Shown here in pieces: positions 33,947 to 42,766 of a stretch of DNA of 64,000 nucleotides. The notes under the pieces were generated by a model. That model was not told the origin of the DNA and made no database searches. It was given only the letters and a program-made list of their open reading frames with translations. This DNA comes from DASZIT01 sp035948855 (GTDB taxonomy: Bacteria; Actinomycetota; Acidimicrobiia; Acidimicrobiales; RAAP-2). Positions within the stretch are counted from its first letter, which is position 1. Each line of letters starts with the position of its first letter. The stretch lies in NCBI GenBank assembly GCA_035948855.1, contig DASZIT010000052.1:1-64000 (forward strand), written 5' to 3'. The translations under genes and the position numbers were made by a program.

Positions 33947-34405
33947 GCCACCATCAGCCGAGAACCCCGCGGGTACGAAGACTTGGTGCTACCTCCATTG
34001 CTCGCGGCGGCGCGGCGGACCTACACCACCGCCATTCGCACCGCCCTGGTCGACGCGGGGTTTGACGACATTCCTCGTAGCGGCGGCTCGTTGCTGGGCC
34101 GCATCGCCCGGAGCGGTCACGAACTGCGTGACGTGGCCGGCGAACTGGCGGTGTCCAAGCAGGCCGCCAGCCAGCTCGTCGACACCCTGGTCACCCGGGG
34201 CTACGTCGAGCGCAGGCCCGACCCCGATGATCGGCGCCGGGTGACGGTGGGACTCACCGACCGCGGCAGGTCGGCTGCGGCCGAGATCCGCCAAGCGGTC
34301 GAAGGGGTCGACGCCGAACTGGCCACCAAGGTCAGCCATCAAGACCTGGCTCGCGCCCGAACCGTTCTGGGGGCCATCGTGGAGATGGGTCATGGCCCTA
34401 CCTGA
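33944..34405 (+). CDS. MarR family transcriptional regulator
   Basis: About 153 residues from a TTG at 33944. The start is uncertain: GTG at 33911 and GTG at 33986 are in frame, and the promoter position favours 33986. The winged helix is GGSLLGRIARSGHELRDVAGELAVSKQAASQLVDTLVTRGYVERRPDPDDRRRVTVGLTDRGRSAAAEI, with recognition helix SKQAASQLVDTLV and the DDRRR wing. Its 3' end overlaps the next methyltransferase gene by 14 bases, so MarR probably controls that operon and itself through the palindrome at 33925. Confidence 0.82.
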   Translation: MATISREPRGYEDLVLPPLLAAARRTYTTAIRTALVDAGFDDIPRSGGSLLGRIARSGHELRDVAGELAVSKQAASQLVDTLVTRGYVERRPDPDDRRRVTVGLTDRGRSAAAEIRQAVEGVDAELATKVSHQDLARARTVLGAIVEMGHGPT

Positions 34406-35183
34406 CCGGTCGAACATTTCGGCGGTGGGCTGGACGGCGGTGTCGGTGGCCAGATGCCGGGCCGTCGAGAGTGCCCGTCCCGACGCATGGTTCAACGATC
34501 CATTGGCCGTGCACTTGGTACGGAACGTCGATCATTCCGCACCCGCCGCACGCCCCGGCCTGGAGGCGTGGATATCGGTCAGAACCCGCTTCCTCGACGA
34601 GTTGACGGAACAGGCGACCGACGACGGAATACGGCAGGTGGTCATCGTGGCCGCCGGCCTCGACGCACGCGCCTTCCGGCTGCCGCTGCCACCTGACACC
34701 ACCGTCTTCGAGGTCGACCGGAGCGACATCCTGGACGTGAAGGAGACCTTGATCAACCAAGCCGGCCTTGCCCCGGGCTGCCGCCGCCAGACGGTGGTCG
34801 CCGACATCCTCGACCCGGAATGGATGTCTCGACTCGCCGATCGCGGTTGGGAACCTGGCCGATCGACGTTGTGGATCCTGGAGGGCCTGCTCATCTACCT
34901 CGACCACTGCCAGCGGGTCCGACTGCTGTCCCAGCTCGCCGCGGCCTCCGACCATGGCCGGCTGGGCGTCACCCTGAGCACGGAGACGGGCCCGATGCGG
35001 CATCCTCTCTGGCGCCCATCCGTCGAGGACGACCCGGAGGTCTGGATGTCGTCCTCGGGTTGGGCTGCCCGGACCGAGACCATGACTGAAGCCAGCGTGT
35101 CGTTCGGGCGGCCGTTGCCCGCCACCGCGAGGGCCGGCCGCTCTTGGCGGCTGGTCGGCGCCACCGCCGCCGGCCATCGATAG
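34392..35183 (+). CDS. Class I SAM methyltransferase, SACE_7040/TIGR00027 type
   Basis: 263 residues. RSNISAVGWTAVSVARCRAVESARPDAWFNDPLA and VVIVAAGLDARAFRLPLPPDTTVFEVDRSDIL are the family hallmark (AGLDARAFRL), shared with mycobacterial putative S-adenosylmethionine-dependent methyltransferases and related to leucine carboxyl methyltransferases. LWILEGLLIYL is the conserved distal motif. Substrates are unknown for most members. The start overlaps the MarR gene by 14 bases. Confidence 0.88.
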   Translation: MALPDRSNISAVGWTAVSVARCRAVESARPDAWFNDPLAVHLVRNVDHSAPAARPGLEAWISVRTRFLDELTEQATDDGIRQVVIVAAGLDARAFRLPLPPDTTVFEVDRSDILDVKETLINQAGLAPGCRRQTVVADILDPEWMSRLADRGWEPGRSTLWILEGLLIYLDHCQRVRLLSQLAAASDHGRLGVTLSTETGPMRHPLWRPSVEDDPEVWMSSSGWAARTETMTEASVSFGRPLPATARAGRSWRLVGATAAGHR

Positions 35184-35256
35184 ATAAATGAGTATAAAAA
35201 ACTTAACCCGATAACCATCAAAGACAACGGAGTTGCCGAGGCGTACCCTGCAACTG

Positions 35257-35823
35257 GTGAACCCCGAGCATCTCAAAATACGTAGTAGCGAATATTGGTA
35301 TGAATCGCTCCGCGACAACATCATGCCGTGGGTCATCGGCGGTGTCGATCTGGGTGACGATGTGCTCGAAGTGGGACCCGGACCCGGATTGACCACCGAT
35401 CTGCTGCGGCCCCGGATGAAGGTGCTCACCACGGTCGAGCTCGACGACAAAATGGCCGCGGACCTTTCATCCCGGCTGGCCGGCACCAACGTCAGGGTCG
35501 TCCATGGTGACGCCACCGCCATGCCGTTCGAGGATCACCGCTTCACCGGGGCGACATCCTTCGCCATGCTCCACCATGTCCCCACCACCGAGATGCAGGA
35601 TCAACTGTTCACCGAGGTGGCCAGAGTGCTCAAACCCGGTGGGGTGTTTGCCGCCTTTGACGGCATTACCAACCCAGGGATAGCCACTTTTCACGAGAAG
35701 GGCATTTACCACCCCATCGACCCCAACACGCTCGAGTCACGCCTATCGGCCGCCGGCTTCACCTCGATCGAAGTGGAAACCAACGAGCTCGGGTGGGCCG
35801 CCAAAGCCCGTGTCAGCGCCTGA
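35257..35823 (+). CDS. Class I SAM methyltransferase
   Basis: 188 residues. I chose GTG at 35257: TACCCT (35244-35249) lies seven bases upstream, a leaderless geometry, whereas TTG at 35233 would add eight residues without a usable ribosome site. DDVLEVGPGPGLTTDLLRPRMKVLTTVELDDKM is motif I, VRVVHGDATAMPFEDHRFTGATSFAMLHHVP is the Methyltransf_11 core, and VLKPGGVFAAFDG follows. It is short and has no extra domain. It is the third methyltransferase within 3.5 kb. Confidence 0.82.
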   Translation: MNPEHLKIRSSEYWYESLRDNIMPWVIGGVDLGDDVLEVGPGPGLTTDLLRPRMKVLTTVELDDKMAADLSSRLAGTNVRVVHGDATAMPFEDHRFTGATSFAMLHHVPTTEMQDQLFTEVARVLKPGGVFAAFDGITNPGIATFHEKGIYHPIDPNTLESRLSAAGFTSIEVETNELGWAAKARVSA

Positions 35824-35884
35824 GTAGGACAACCAACGACCAGCAGTTTCGGGCGATTGGGCCGGCGTCACCGTCGGCCGGCGC

Positions 35885-37999
35885 TCAGGTCGTCGAGGGA
35901 ATGTCTCCGGTTTCGAGCAGGGCCTTGAACTCGTCGACTCCGGTCACCACCGGGATTCCCAACTGTTCGGCCTTGGTCATCTTCGACGCTCCCGGGGATT
36001 CGCCCAACACCACCGCGAAGGTCTTGTTGGACACGCTGCCCGGCGATTTCCCGCCGCGGGCCAAGATCGCCTCTTCCGCCTCCTCCCGGGTGAGGCCCTC
36101 CAAGGTCCCGGTCACCACCACCGACTTGCCGGCCAGGGTCTGATCCACCGCGGCATCCCCGCCGGCGCCGCCACTTCGGGCGCCGGGCTCCTCGACGTTG
36201 ACCCCGCCAGCGCGCAACCGGTCCACCACCCCGCGGTTGACCTCGGAGGCGAACCACCGGGTGACACTGGCGGCGATGATGGTGCCCACCCCGTCCACCG
36301 CCGCCAATGCCGCTTCATCGGCCGCCAAGATCCCGTCGAGGTTCCCGAACGCCCGGGCCAGGGCCAACGAACCGACCTGGCCAAGGTGGCGGATACCCAG
36401 TCCGATCAGCATCCGGTGGAGCGGGCGCCCGCGGGAGGTGTCGATGGCGCCCAACAGGTTGGCGATCGAGAGCGGCCCGAACCCCTCGAGCCCCGAGAGG
36501 CTGTCGGCGGTGAAGGAGTAGAGATCGGCGACGTCGGAGAGCAATCCTTGCCGGACGAACAACTCCACCCGTTGCTCGCCGAGCCCCTCGATGTCCATGG
36601 CCGACCTCGAGGCGAAGTGGGCGATGCGCTGCACCCGTTGGGCCGGACAGTCGAGATTGGTGCAGAAGGTGTCGCTCTCGCCCTCGAGCCGGATCAGCGG
36701 AGCACCACAGCTCGGGCACACGGTGGGAAATTTCCACTTGGGTGGACGGCGCTTCTTCCGGTTGCCGTCGGCGCCGACCAGCACCGGACCCACCACCTCG
36801 GGGATCACGTCCCCGGCTTTCCGGACGATGACGTCTTCCCCGGGGCGTACATCCTTCAACCGCACCTGGTCTTCGTTGTGCAGGGTGGCCAGCGACACCG
36901 TCGATCCGCCCACGAACACCGGCTCGAGCACCGCGAAGGGGGTGGCCTTGCCGGTGCGCCCGATCGACACCTGGATCGCCCGGAGCCGGGTGGTCCGCTC
37001 TTCCGGCGGGAACTTGTAGGCGATCGCCCACCTCGGGGCGTGGGAAGTGGCGCCCAACTCCCGTTGCAGGGCCAGGTCGTCGACCTTGATCACCACCCCG
37101 TCGATCTCGTAACCGAGGTCGTGGCGGTGCTCCTCCCAATGCCGGCAGAAGGCCAGCGCCTCATCGAGGCCGCGCACCGCGTGGTTCTCGGGATTGACCG
37201 GAAACCCGGCCCGTTTCAGCCACTTGAGGGTGGACGACTGGGAGCTGAGCAGCTCGTCGGGGAGCGCGGCTCCCGGAGGATCGGTCCGGGGCTGGAGGTC
37301 GCCGACCTGATAGGCCCAGAACGACAGCGCCCGGGAGGCGGTGATGGAGGCGTCCTTCTGTCGGAGCGACCCCGCCGCCGAATTCCGGGGATTGACGAAC
37401 AGCCGGCCGCCGGCTTCCTCCTGCCGACGATTCAATTCCTCGAAGGCGACGGTGGGCATGTACACCTCACCCCGCACCTCGATGACCGCTGGGGCGGCGA
37501 CCTTCTTGGAGAGGACCTTGGGGATGTCGGCGATGGTGGCGACATTGCCGGTGACGTCCTCGCCGACGTTGCCGTCCCCCCGGGTGGCGGCCTGGACATA
37601 ACGCCCGTCCTGATAGGTGAGGGACATGGCCAGCCCGTCGATCTTCAGCTCGCATACGAAGGTGGTGTCGGCCGGGATGCGCTTGGCCAGCCGGTCGGCC
37701 CATGCCTGCAACTCGTCGGGTCTGATGGCGTTGTCGAGACTCATCATCGGCACCCGGTGGGCCACCGGTGAGAACAAGGTGGACACCGGCGCCCCGACCG
37801 AGGCGGTGGGCGAATCGGCAACCGCTAGGTCGGGATGCTCGGCCTCGATGGCCCGCAGTTCGCGCACCAGGGCGTCGTACTCGGCATCGGGAATCTCGGG
37901 GGCGTCGAGTTGGTAGTACTGCCGGTTGTGGGCGGCAATCAGCTCACGGAGCTGGGCCGCCCGGGCGGCGGGATCGCCCCCGGCGGGAGGTTCGGTCAC
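35885..37999 (-). CDS. ligA: NAD-dependent DNA ligase LigA
   Basis: 704 residues. The GTG at 37999 overlaps the mnmA stop (GTGA). Domains in order are: Ia helix (RELIAAHNRQYYQLDAPEIPDAEYD), adenylation domain with the AMP Lys in FVCELKIDGLAMS near residue 119, OB fold (VSIGRTGKATPFAVLEPVFVGG), four-Cys zinc finger (CPSCGAP...CTNLDCPA), helix-hairpin-helix repeats (FGPLSIANLLGAI, LADEAALAAVDGVGTIIAASV) and a C-terminal BRCT (LAGKSVVVTGTLEGLTREEAEEAILARGGK). It seals nicks in replication and repair. Length and motifs are normal. It is the last gene of the cysteine desulfurase-mnmA-ligA operon. Confidence 0.97.
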   Translation of the reverse strand: MTEPPAGGDPAARAAQLRELIAAHNRQYYQLDAPEIPDAEYDALVRELRAIEAEHPDLAVADSPTASVGAPVSTLFSPVAHRVPMMSLDNAIRPDELQAWADRLAKRIPADTTFVCELKIDGLAMSLTYQDGRYVQAATRGDGNVGEDVTGNVATIADIPKVLSKKVAAPAVIEVRGEVYMPTVAFEELNRRQEEAGGRLFVNPRNSAAGSLRQKDASITASRALSFWAYQVGDLQPRTDPPGAALPDELLSSQSSTLKWLKRAGFPVNPENHAVRGLDEALAFCRHWEEHRHDLGYEIDGVVIKVDDLALQRELGATSHAPRWAIAYKFPPEERTTRLRAIQVSIGRTGKATPFAVLEPVFVGGSTVSLATLHNEDQVRLKDVRPGEDVIVRKAGDVIPEVVGPVLVGADGNRKKRRPPKWKFPTVCPSCGAPLIRLEGESDTFCTNLDCPAQRVQRIAHFASRSAMDIEGLGEQRVELFVRQGLLSDVADLYSFTADSLSGLEGFGPLSIANLLGAIDTSRGRPLHRMLIGLGIRHLGQVGSLALARAFGNLDGILAADEAALAAVDGVGTIIAASVTRWFASEVNRGVVDRLRAGGVNVEEPGARSGGAGGDAAVDQTLAGKSVVVTGTLEGLTREEAEEAILARGGKSPGSVSNKTFAVVLGESPGASKMTKAEQLGIPVVTGVDEFKALLETGDIPSTT

Positions 38000-39075
38000 G
38001 CGGCGATGCCCGAACCGATGACGGCGTCGGGGTTGGCGGGATCGTAGAGAGCGACGGTCTGGCCCGGTGCGATCCGGCGCTGGGCGCTCGCGAAGGTCAC
38101 CGACAGCCGGCCGGTCTGGTTCCGGCGTACGGTGCACGCCACCGGACGGCCGTGGGCGCTGCACTGGGCGATGGCCGAGCACTCCGGGGCCTCGCTCAAC
38201 TGGGTCCGGTCGTCGTCCACCCAGGTCACCGTGTGCAGCTCCACCCCGAGAGCGTTGGCCGCCTCGGGCGTCCCGATCCGCACCCGGCGGGCGGGGACGT
38301 CGACCTCGGTGACGTAGCGCCGGCGCCCGTCCGACCCGTGTCCCATCCCCCGCCGCTGGCCCACCGTCACCAGCTCCACCGCCGGCACCGGGCCGAGATC
38401 CTCCCCGGTGGCGTCGTCGATCAGCCGCCCGTCATGGAGTGGCAGCCGGTCACCCAAGAAACCGCCCCGGCCCTCATCCGAGCGGATGAAACACACGTCC
38501 TGGCTGTCCGGCTTCAGGGCGGTGCGGAGACCCAGGCGGGCGGCCTCCTGGCGGACCTCAGCCTTGGTCATCCTCCCGACCGGGAACTGTGAGCGGGCCA
38601 ACTGCTCCTGCCCCAGCATGGCCAGCACGTACGACTGATCCTTGAGCGGATCGGCTCCCCGGATCAGTTGGTGGCGGCCGTCCTCGGTGGTGGTGCGCCG
38701 CGCATGGTGCCCGGTGGCGACGGCGTCGAACCCGAGCGAACGGGCCCGGTCGAACAGCCGGTCGAACTTGAGGTACCGGTTGCACTCGATGCACGGGTTC
38801 GGGGTACGGCCGATGGCGTGACCCTCGACGTAGGGGTTCACCACCCGGGCTTCGAATTCGGCGGTGAAGTTGAACACATGGTGGACCACCCCGAGTTGAT
38901 CGGCCACCCGGCGGGCGTCCTCCACATCAGCGACCGAGCAGCATCCCGAGTCCGAGGACCCACCCCAGAGCTTCAAGGTGGCCCCCACTACCCGGTCGCG
39001 CCCCAGCTCCTCCACCAGCAGGGCGGCGGCGACCGAGGAGTCGACCCCTCCGGACATGGCAACTAGTACTCGCAC
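37996..39075 (-). CDS. mnmA: tRNA-specific 2-thiouridylase MnmA
   Basis: 359 residues from GTG at 39075, five bases after the cysteine desulfurase stop. The PP-loop RVLVAMSGGVDSSVAAALL is at the N-terminus. The catalytic Cys pair is in TPNPCIECNRYLKF near residue 96 and in SQDVCFIRSDEG near residue 195. ATGHHAR and the C-terminal beta-barrel (TVGQRRGMG) are also present. It thiolates U34 of Lys, Glu and Gln tRNAs using sulfur relayed from a cysteine desulfurase, here encoded immediately upstream. Confidence 0.96.
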   Translation of the reverse strand: MRVLVAMSGGVDSSVAAALLVEELGRDRVVGATLKLWGGSSDSGCCSVADVEDARRVADQLGVVHHVFNFTAEFEARVVNPYVEGHAIGRTPNPCIECNRYLKFDRLFDRARSLGFDAVATGHHARRTTTEDGRHQLIRGADPLKDQSYVLAMLGQEQLARSQFPVGRMTKAEVRQEAARLGLRTALKPDSQDVCFIRSDEGRGGFLGDRLPLHDGRLIDDATGEDLGPVPAVELVTVGQRRGMGHGSDGRRRYVTEVDVPARRVRIGTPEAANALGVELHTVTWVDDDRTQLSEAPECSAIAQCSAHGRPVACTVRRNQTGRLSVTFASAQRRIAPGQTVALYDPANPDAVIGSGIAA

Positions 39076-39079
39076 CGGT

Positions 39080-40243
39080 CTAGTTTCGCAGGCGGGCGAC
39101 GACGGCCGGAACCACGTCCAACGCGTGATCGACATCGGCGTCGGTCGACGTCGTCCCCAACGAGAACCGGATCCCGCTGCCGGCCGCCTCCTTACCGAAC
39201 CCCATGGCCAGCAGCACGTGGCTCGGCTCCACGGCTCCGCTCGAGCAGGCGGCACCGGCGGAGGCAGCCACCCCGGCGTCGTCGAGGAGGACCACCATCG
39301 CCTCACTCTCGACCCCGTCGAAGCGGAGATGGGCATGTCCGGGGACCTTGGCGCTTCGGTCCCCGGTCTCCGCGGTTCCCGCCACCGAGGCCAGCAACCT
39401 ATCGACCAACCGGTCACGGAGCCCGGTGACCCGGGTCACGGTGTCCGTGCGCTCGGCCACCGTCGCCGACAGGGCAGCGGCCATGGCCACAATGCCGGCC
39501 ACATTGTGGGTCCCGCTCCTGCGCTCCCGCTCCTGTCCCCCGCCATGGATGACCGCCTCGATGGGCACCCCGTTGCGGACCACCAGGGCGCCCACCCCCT
39601 GGGGACCACCGAACTTGTGGGCGCTCACCGACAGGAGGTCGACGACGGCGGTGATCGGCGGCATCTCCAGCCAGGGCGCCGCCTGGACGGCGTCGGTGTG
39701 GAGCACGGCATCCGGCGACAGGGTGCGGACGAGGCGGGAGACGTCGTGGAGCGGCTGGACGGTGCCGATTTCGTTGTTCACCGCCATCACCGACACCAGC
39801 CGGACATCGGGGGTGCAGGCTTCGGCCATCCCGTCGAGATCGACCATCCCCGAACGGTCGGCGCCCACCTCCCGGAGCCCGTGACTCCCGGGCCCGGCCG
39901 CCGCCCGGCAGGTGTTGAGCACCGCGTGGTGCTCCATGGCCGTGCACACGATCGGGCCCGCCCGGCCGCCGGCGGAGACCGGCACAGCGCGGAGGGCACC
40001 GGTGATGGCCAGATTGTCCGCCTCGGTCCCGCTTCCGGTGAACACCACCTCACCGAGGTCAGCCCCGAGAAGGCCGGCGATCTGCTCGCGGGCATCGTCC
40101 ACCGCCAGGCGCGCCCTCCGGGACTCGCGGTGGCTCCCCGAGGCGTTGCCGGATATCCCCTCCCCGCGGAGGAAAGGGAGCATGGCCTCGACCGCCTCCG
40201 GTCGCATGGGCGTGGTGGCCGCATGGTCGAGATAGGCGCGCAT
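39080..40243 (-). CDS. Cysteine desulfurase (IscS/NifS-like)
   Basis: 387 residues from ATG at 40243. The N-terminus MRAYLDHAATTPMRPEAVEAM is typical. The PLP Lys is in LLSVSAHKFGGPQGVGAL near residue 200 and the persulfide Cys in VAASAGAACSSGAVEPSHVL near 326, in the long-loop (group I) form. NEIGTVQPLHDVSRL and HTDAVQAAPWL bind the cofactor. It takes sulfur from L-cysteine for tRNA thiolation and possibly Fe-S assembly. The TAAGAC box a few bases upstream of the ATG suggests a leaderless operon promoter. mnmA follows within five bases. Confidence 0.92.
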   Translation of the reverse strand: MRAYLDHAATTPMRPEAVEAMLPFLRGEGISGNASGSHRESRRARLAVDDAREQIAGLLGADLGEVVFTGSGTEADNLAITGALRAVPVSAGGRAGPIVCTAMEHHAVLNTCRAAAGPGSHGLREVGADRSGMVDLDGMAEACTPDVRLVSVMAVNNEIGTVQPLHDVSRLVRTLSPDAVLHTDAVQAAPWLEMPPITAVVDLLSVSAHKFGGPQGVGALVVRNGVPIEAVIHGGGQERERRSGTHNVAGIVAMAAALSATVAERTDTVTRVTGLRDRLVDRLLASVAGTAETGDRSAKVPGHAHLRFDGVESEAMVVLLDDAGVAASAGAACSSGAVEPSHVLLAMGFGKEAAGSGIRFSLGTTSTDADVDHALDVVPAVVARLRN

Positions 40244-40463
40244 GCGCCCAGTCTTACGCAACCCGGCACCGAGTCGGACACCGCGCCAGCCGGAGGATCC
40301 GAGCTGGTCATGATGCGATGGGGCCGCCAGTGTCGTCCTCCGGCCTGACCGGCCCCTGACGCGTCCGCGGCCCTCCGAGATGAGAAGCTTCATGCCGGCC
40401 GCTTCGCCCGTCAGGCCATCGCCCCGAGCGACGGGGCGACCGAGGGACCGGCCCCTGCTAACC

Positions 40464-41294
40464 ATGAGACGAAACTCGCGATCGAGGGCACCCAGACGCC
40501 GGCTCCGGGTCATCGTCATCTCGGTGGCGACGCTGGGGGTGGCCGGGGCGGTCGCCGCCATCGTCTTCAGTGGACAACCCTCCCCACCGGTGGTCGCCTC
40601 GATGTGCACCTTCGGGAGCGGCTCGGCCGGCGGCCCCTACGCCATCACCCCGATCCAGGCGCAGAACGCCGCCATCATCACCGCCGTCGGGCAGCAGAAG
40701 GGGCTTCCCGACCATGCCGCTACCGTGGCGCTGGCCACCTCGTTCCAGGAGACCCAGCTCCAGAACCTCCCCTACGGGGACCTCGACTCCGTCGGCCTCT
40801 TCCAGCAACGCCCCTCTCAGGGTTGGGGAACCACCGCCCAGATCATGGACCCGGTCTATGCCGCCGGGGCCTTCTTCGACCATCTGGCCCAGGTCCCGGG
40901 CTGGGAGTCGCTTCCGGTCACCGAAGCCGCCCAGCTGGTCCAGCACAGCGCCACCCCTGATGCCTACGCCCAGTGGTCACTCGAAGCCCAGGCACTGGCC
41001 ATCGCCACCACCGGCGAGGTCCCCGCCGGCCTGGCCTGCCACCTCACCAGTTTCGGGGGGACGGCACCGACCCACGCCGCCCTGGTCGCCGCGGCCACCG
41101 CCGAGCTCGGCCCCAACCCGTTCGGGACCCCGGCGACCGCCCAACGGGGATGGCAGATCGCCGCCTGGGCCGTCGCCCACGCCTACAACTACCACCTCAC
41201 CTCGGTGTCGTACGGCGGTCGCACCTGGACCGCGGCGTCGGGAGCCTGGGCGGCGGCACCCGTCGTCGACCACGTGGTCACGTCCACCCAGTAG
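40464..41294 (+). CDS. Membrane-anchored lysozyme-like protein
   Basis: 276 residues from ATG at 40464; in-frame ATGs at 40380 and 40392 would add a polar N-terminus. A basic head (RRNSRSRAPRRRLR) precedes one membrane helix (VIVISVATLGVAGAVAAIVFSG), so the rest is outside. The block ITAVGQQKGLPDHAATVALATSFQETQLQNLPYGDLDSVGLFQQRPSQGWGTTAQIMDPVYAAGAFFDHLAQVPGWESLPVTEAAQLVQ is common to actinobacterial extracellular proteins and looks like a lysozyme/transglycosylase fold with a conserved FQET Glu. The second half (GPNPFGTPATAQRGWQIAAWAVAHAYNYHLTSVSYGGRTW) is also conserved. Cell-wall remodelling is inferred. Confidence 0.68.
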   Translation: MRRNSRSRAPRRRLRVIVISVATLGVAGAVAAIVFSGQPSPPVVASMCTFGSGSAGGPYAITPIQAQNAAIITAVGQQKGLPDHAATVALATSFQETQLQNLPYGDLDSVGLFQQRPSQGWGTTAQIMDPVYAAGAFFDHLAQVPGWESLPVTEAAQLVQHSATPDAYAQWSLEAQALAIATTGEVPAGLACHLTSFGGTAPTHAALVAAATAELGPNPFGTPATAQRGWQIAAWAVAHAYNYHLTSVSYGGRTWTAASGAWAAAPVVDHVVTSTQ

Positions 41295-41333
41295 CCGGTC
41301 TGCCCGGCCGCGGGTCGGGGGCCCGGATAACCC

Positions 41334-42737
41334 TCAGGCCACCCACACCGACTTGACGTTGCAGAACTCGCGGATCCCGTGCTGGGACAGTTCTCGGCCC
41401 ACCCCCGACGTCTTGATGCCGCCGAACGGCAGCTCGGGCATCGACACCACCATGCCGTTCACGAACACCTGGCCGGCCTCGAGTCCGGCGACGAACCGCT
41501 GCTGCTCGTCGGGGTCCTTGGTCCACACACTGGAGCCGAGCCCGAAGTCGGTGCCGTTGGCCACCGCCAGTGCCTCTTCGGCGTTCGCCACCCGGAAGAC
41601 CAGCGCCACCGGCCCGAACACCTCCTCGGTGGCCACCCTCATCTCGGGGGTGATGCCTTCGATGACGGTGGGAAGGTAGAAGAAGCCGGCCTTGTCGGGG
41701 CCCTCGGGGCCGACCATCCGCTCGCCGCCGCACCGGATCGACGCTCCGTGAAGACGGGCGTCGTCCACCAGGGCCTCGATGTTGTCCCGGGCGACGGCGG
41801 TCACCAGTGGGCCCACCTCGGTGGCGGGATCGAAGGGGTCCCCGACGGTGAGGGCCTTCACCTGGGCCACGAACGCCTCGATGAAGGCGTCGGCGATCTC
41901 CTGGTGGACGATGAACCGTTTGGCGGCGATGCACGACTGCCCGGTGTTCTGCATCCGGGCCTGGACCCCCACCGATACCGCCCGCTCCAGGTCGGCCGAC
42001 GGCAGGACGATGAACGGATCACTGCCACCCAGCTCGAGGACCACGTGCTTGATGGCGGCCCCGGCCTGGGCGCCGACCGACCGGCCGGCGCCGACACTGC
42101 CGGTCAGGGTCACCGCTTTGACCCGGGGATCGGCGATGATCGCCGGCACCTGATCGGTCCCGACCAACAAGGACTGGAAGACCCCGGGCGGGGCGCCGGC
42201 CCGGCGGAACAGATCCTCCAACAACAGCGAGGTCCGGCTCACGTTGGGCGAGTGCTTCAACAGCCCGACATTGCCGGCCATCACCGCCGGGGCCGCGAAC
42301 CTCACCACCTGCCAGAGGGGGAAATTCCAGGGCATGATGGCGAGCACCGGTCCGAGCGGTTGGTAGGTCACCAGCCCCAGCGAGGCATCGACCGGCATCT
42401 CCTCGTCGGTGAGAAAACTCTCGCCATGGGCGGCGAACCACCGGAAGGCGTTGGCGCACTTGGCCACCTCCCCCTTGGCCTGGGCAAAGGGTTTGCCCAT
42501 CTCGGTGGTGACCAGATGGGCGATGTCCGGCAGCTCCCCCTCCAGGTGCTCGGCCACGGTGATGAGCAGCCGGGCCCGGTCGGCGAAGCTGGTGGCGGCC
42601 CATTCGGGGGCGGCTCGGGCTGCCAACGCCAGCCGGGTCTCGACCTCGGCGGCATCGAACGGCTCGAAGGACTGCAGCAGTTCGCCGGTGGCGGGGTTGA
42701 CGGAAGCGAGTGGGGGTCCGGCGTCGCTGGGGCTCAT
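41334..42737 (-). CDS. NAD(P)-dependent aldehyde dehydrogenase, succinate-semialdehyde type
   Basis: 467 residues from ATG at 42737; ATG at 42755 is an alternative. The ALDH fold starts LASVNPATGELLQSFEPFD. LGPVLAIMPWNFPLWQVVRFAAPAVMAGNVGLLKHSP binds NAD, VVLELGGSDPFIVLPSADLE holds the general-base Glu near residue 230, and NTGQSCIAAKRFIVHQ holds the Cys near 264. ELPFGGIKTSGVGRELSQHGIREFCNVKSVWV ends the protein. The MPWNFPLWQV and QSCIAAKR variants resemble bacterial succinate-semialdehyde dehydrogenases, but substrate is not certain. It is downstream of an AMP-dependent ligase and MFS transporter in one run. Confidence 0.88.
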   Translation of the reverse strand: MSPSDAGPPLASVNPATGELLQSFEPFDAAEVETRLALAARAAPEWAATSFADRARLLITVAEHLEGELPDIAHLVTTEMGKPFAQAKGEVAKCANAFRWFAAHGESFLTDEEMPVDASLGLVTYQPLGPVLAIMPWNFPLWQVVRFAAPAVMAGNVGLLKHSPNVSRTSLLLEDLFRRAGAPPGVFQSLLVGTDQVPAIIADPRVKAVTLTGSVGAGRSVGAQAGAAIKHVVLELGGSDPFIVLPSADLERAVSVGVQARMQNTGQSCIAAKRFIVHQEIADAFIEAFVAQVKALTVGDPFDPATEVGPLVTAVARDNIEALVDDARLHGASIRCGGERMVGPEGPDKAGFFYLPTVIEGITPEMRVATEEVFGPVALVFRVANAEEALAVANGTDFGLGSSVWTKDPDEQQRFVAGLEAGQVFVNGMVVSMPELPFGGIKTSGVGRELSQHGIREFCNVKSVWVA

Positions 42738-42766
42738 GGATCGATTCTGCCTCATCGGCGAGTCAG

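Noticed and set aside
35233..35233. TTG as start of the methyltransferase at 35257
   Set aside because: No usable ribosome binding site; the GTG at 35257 is seven bases after TACCCT.
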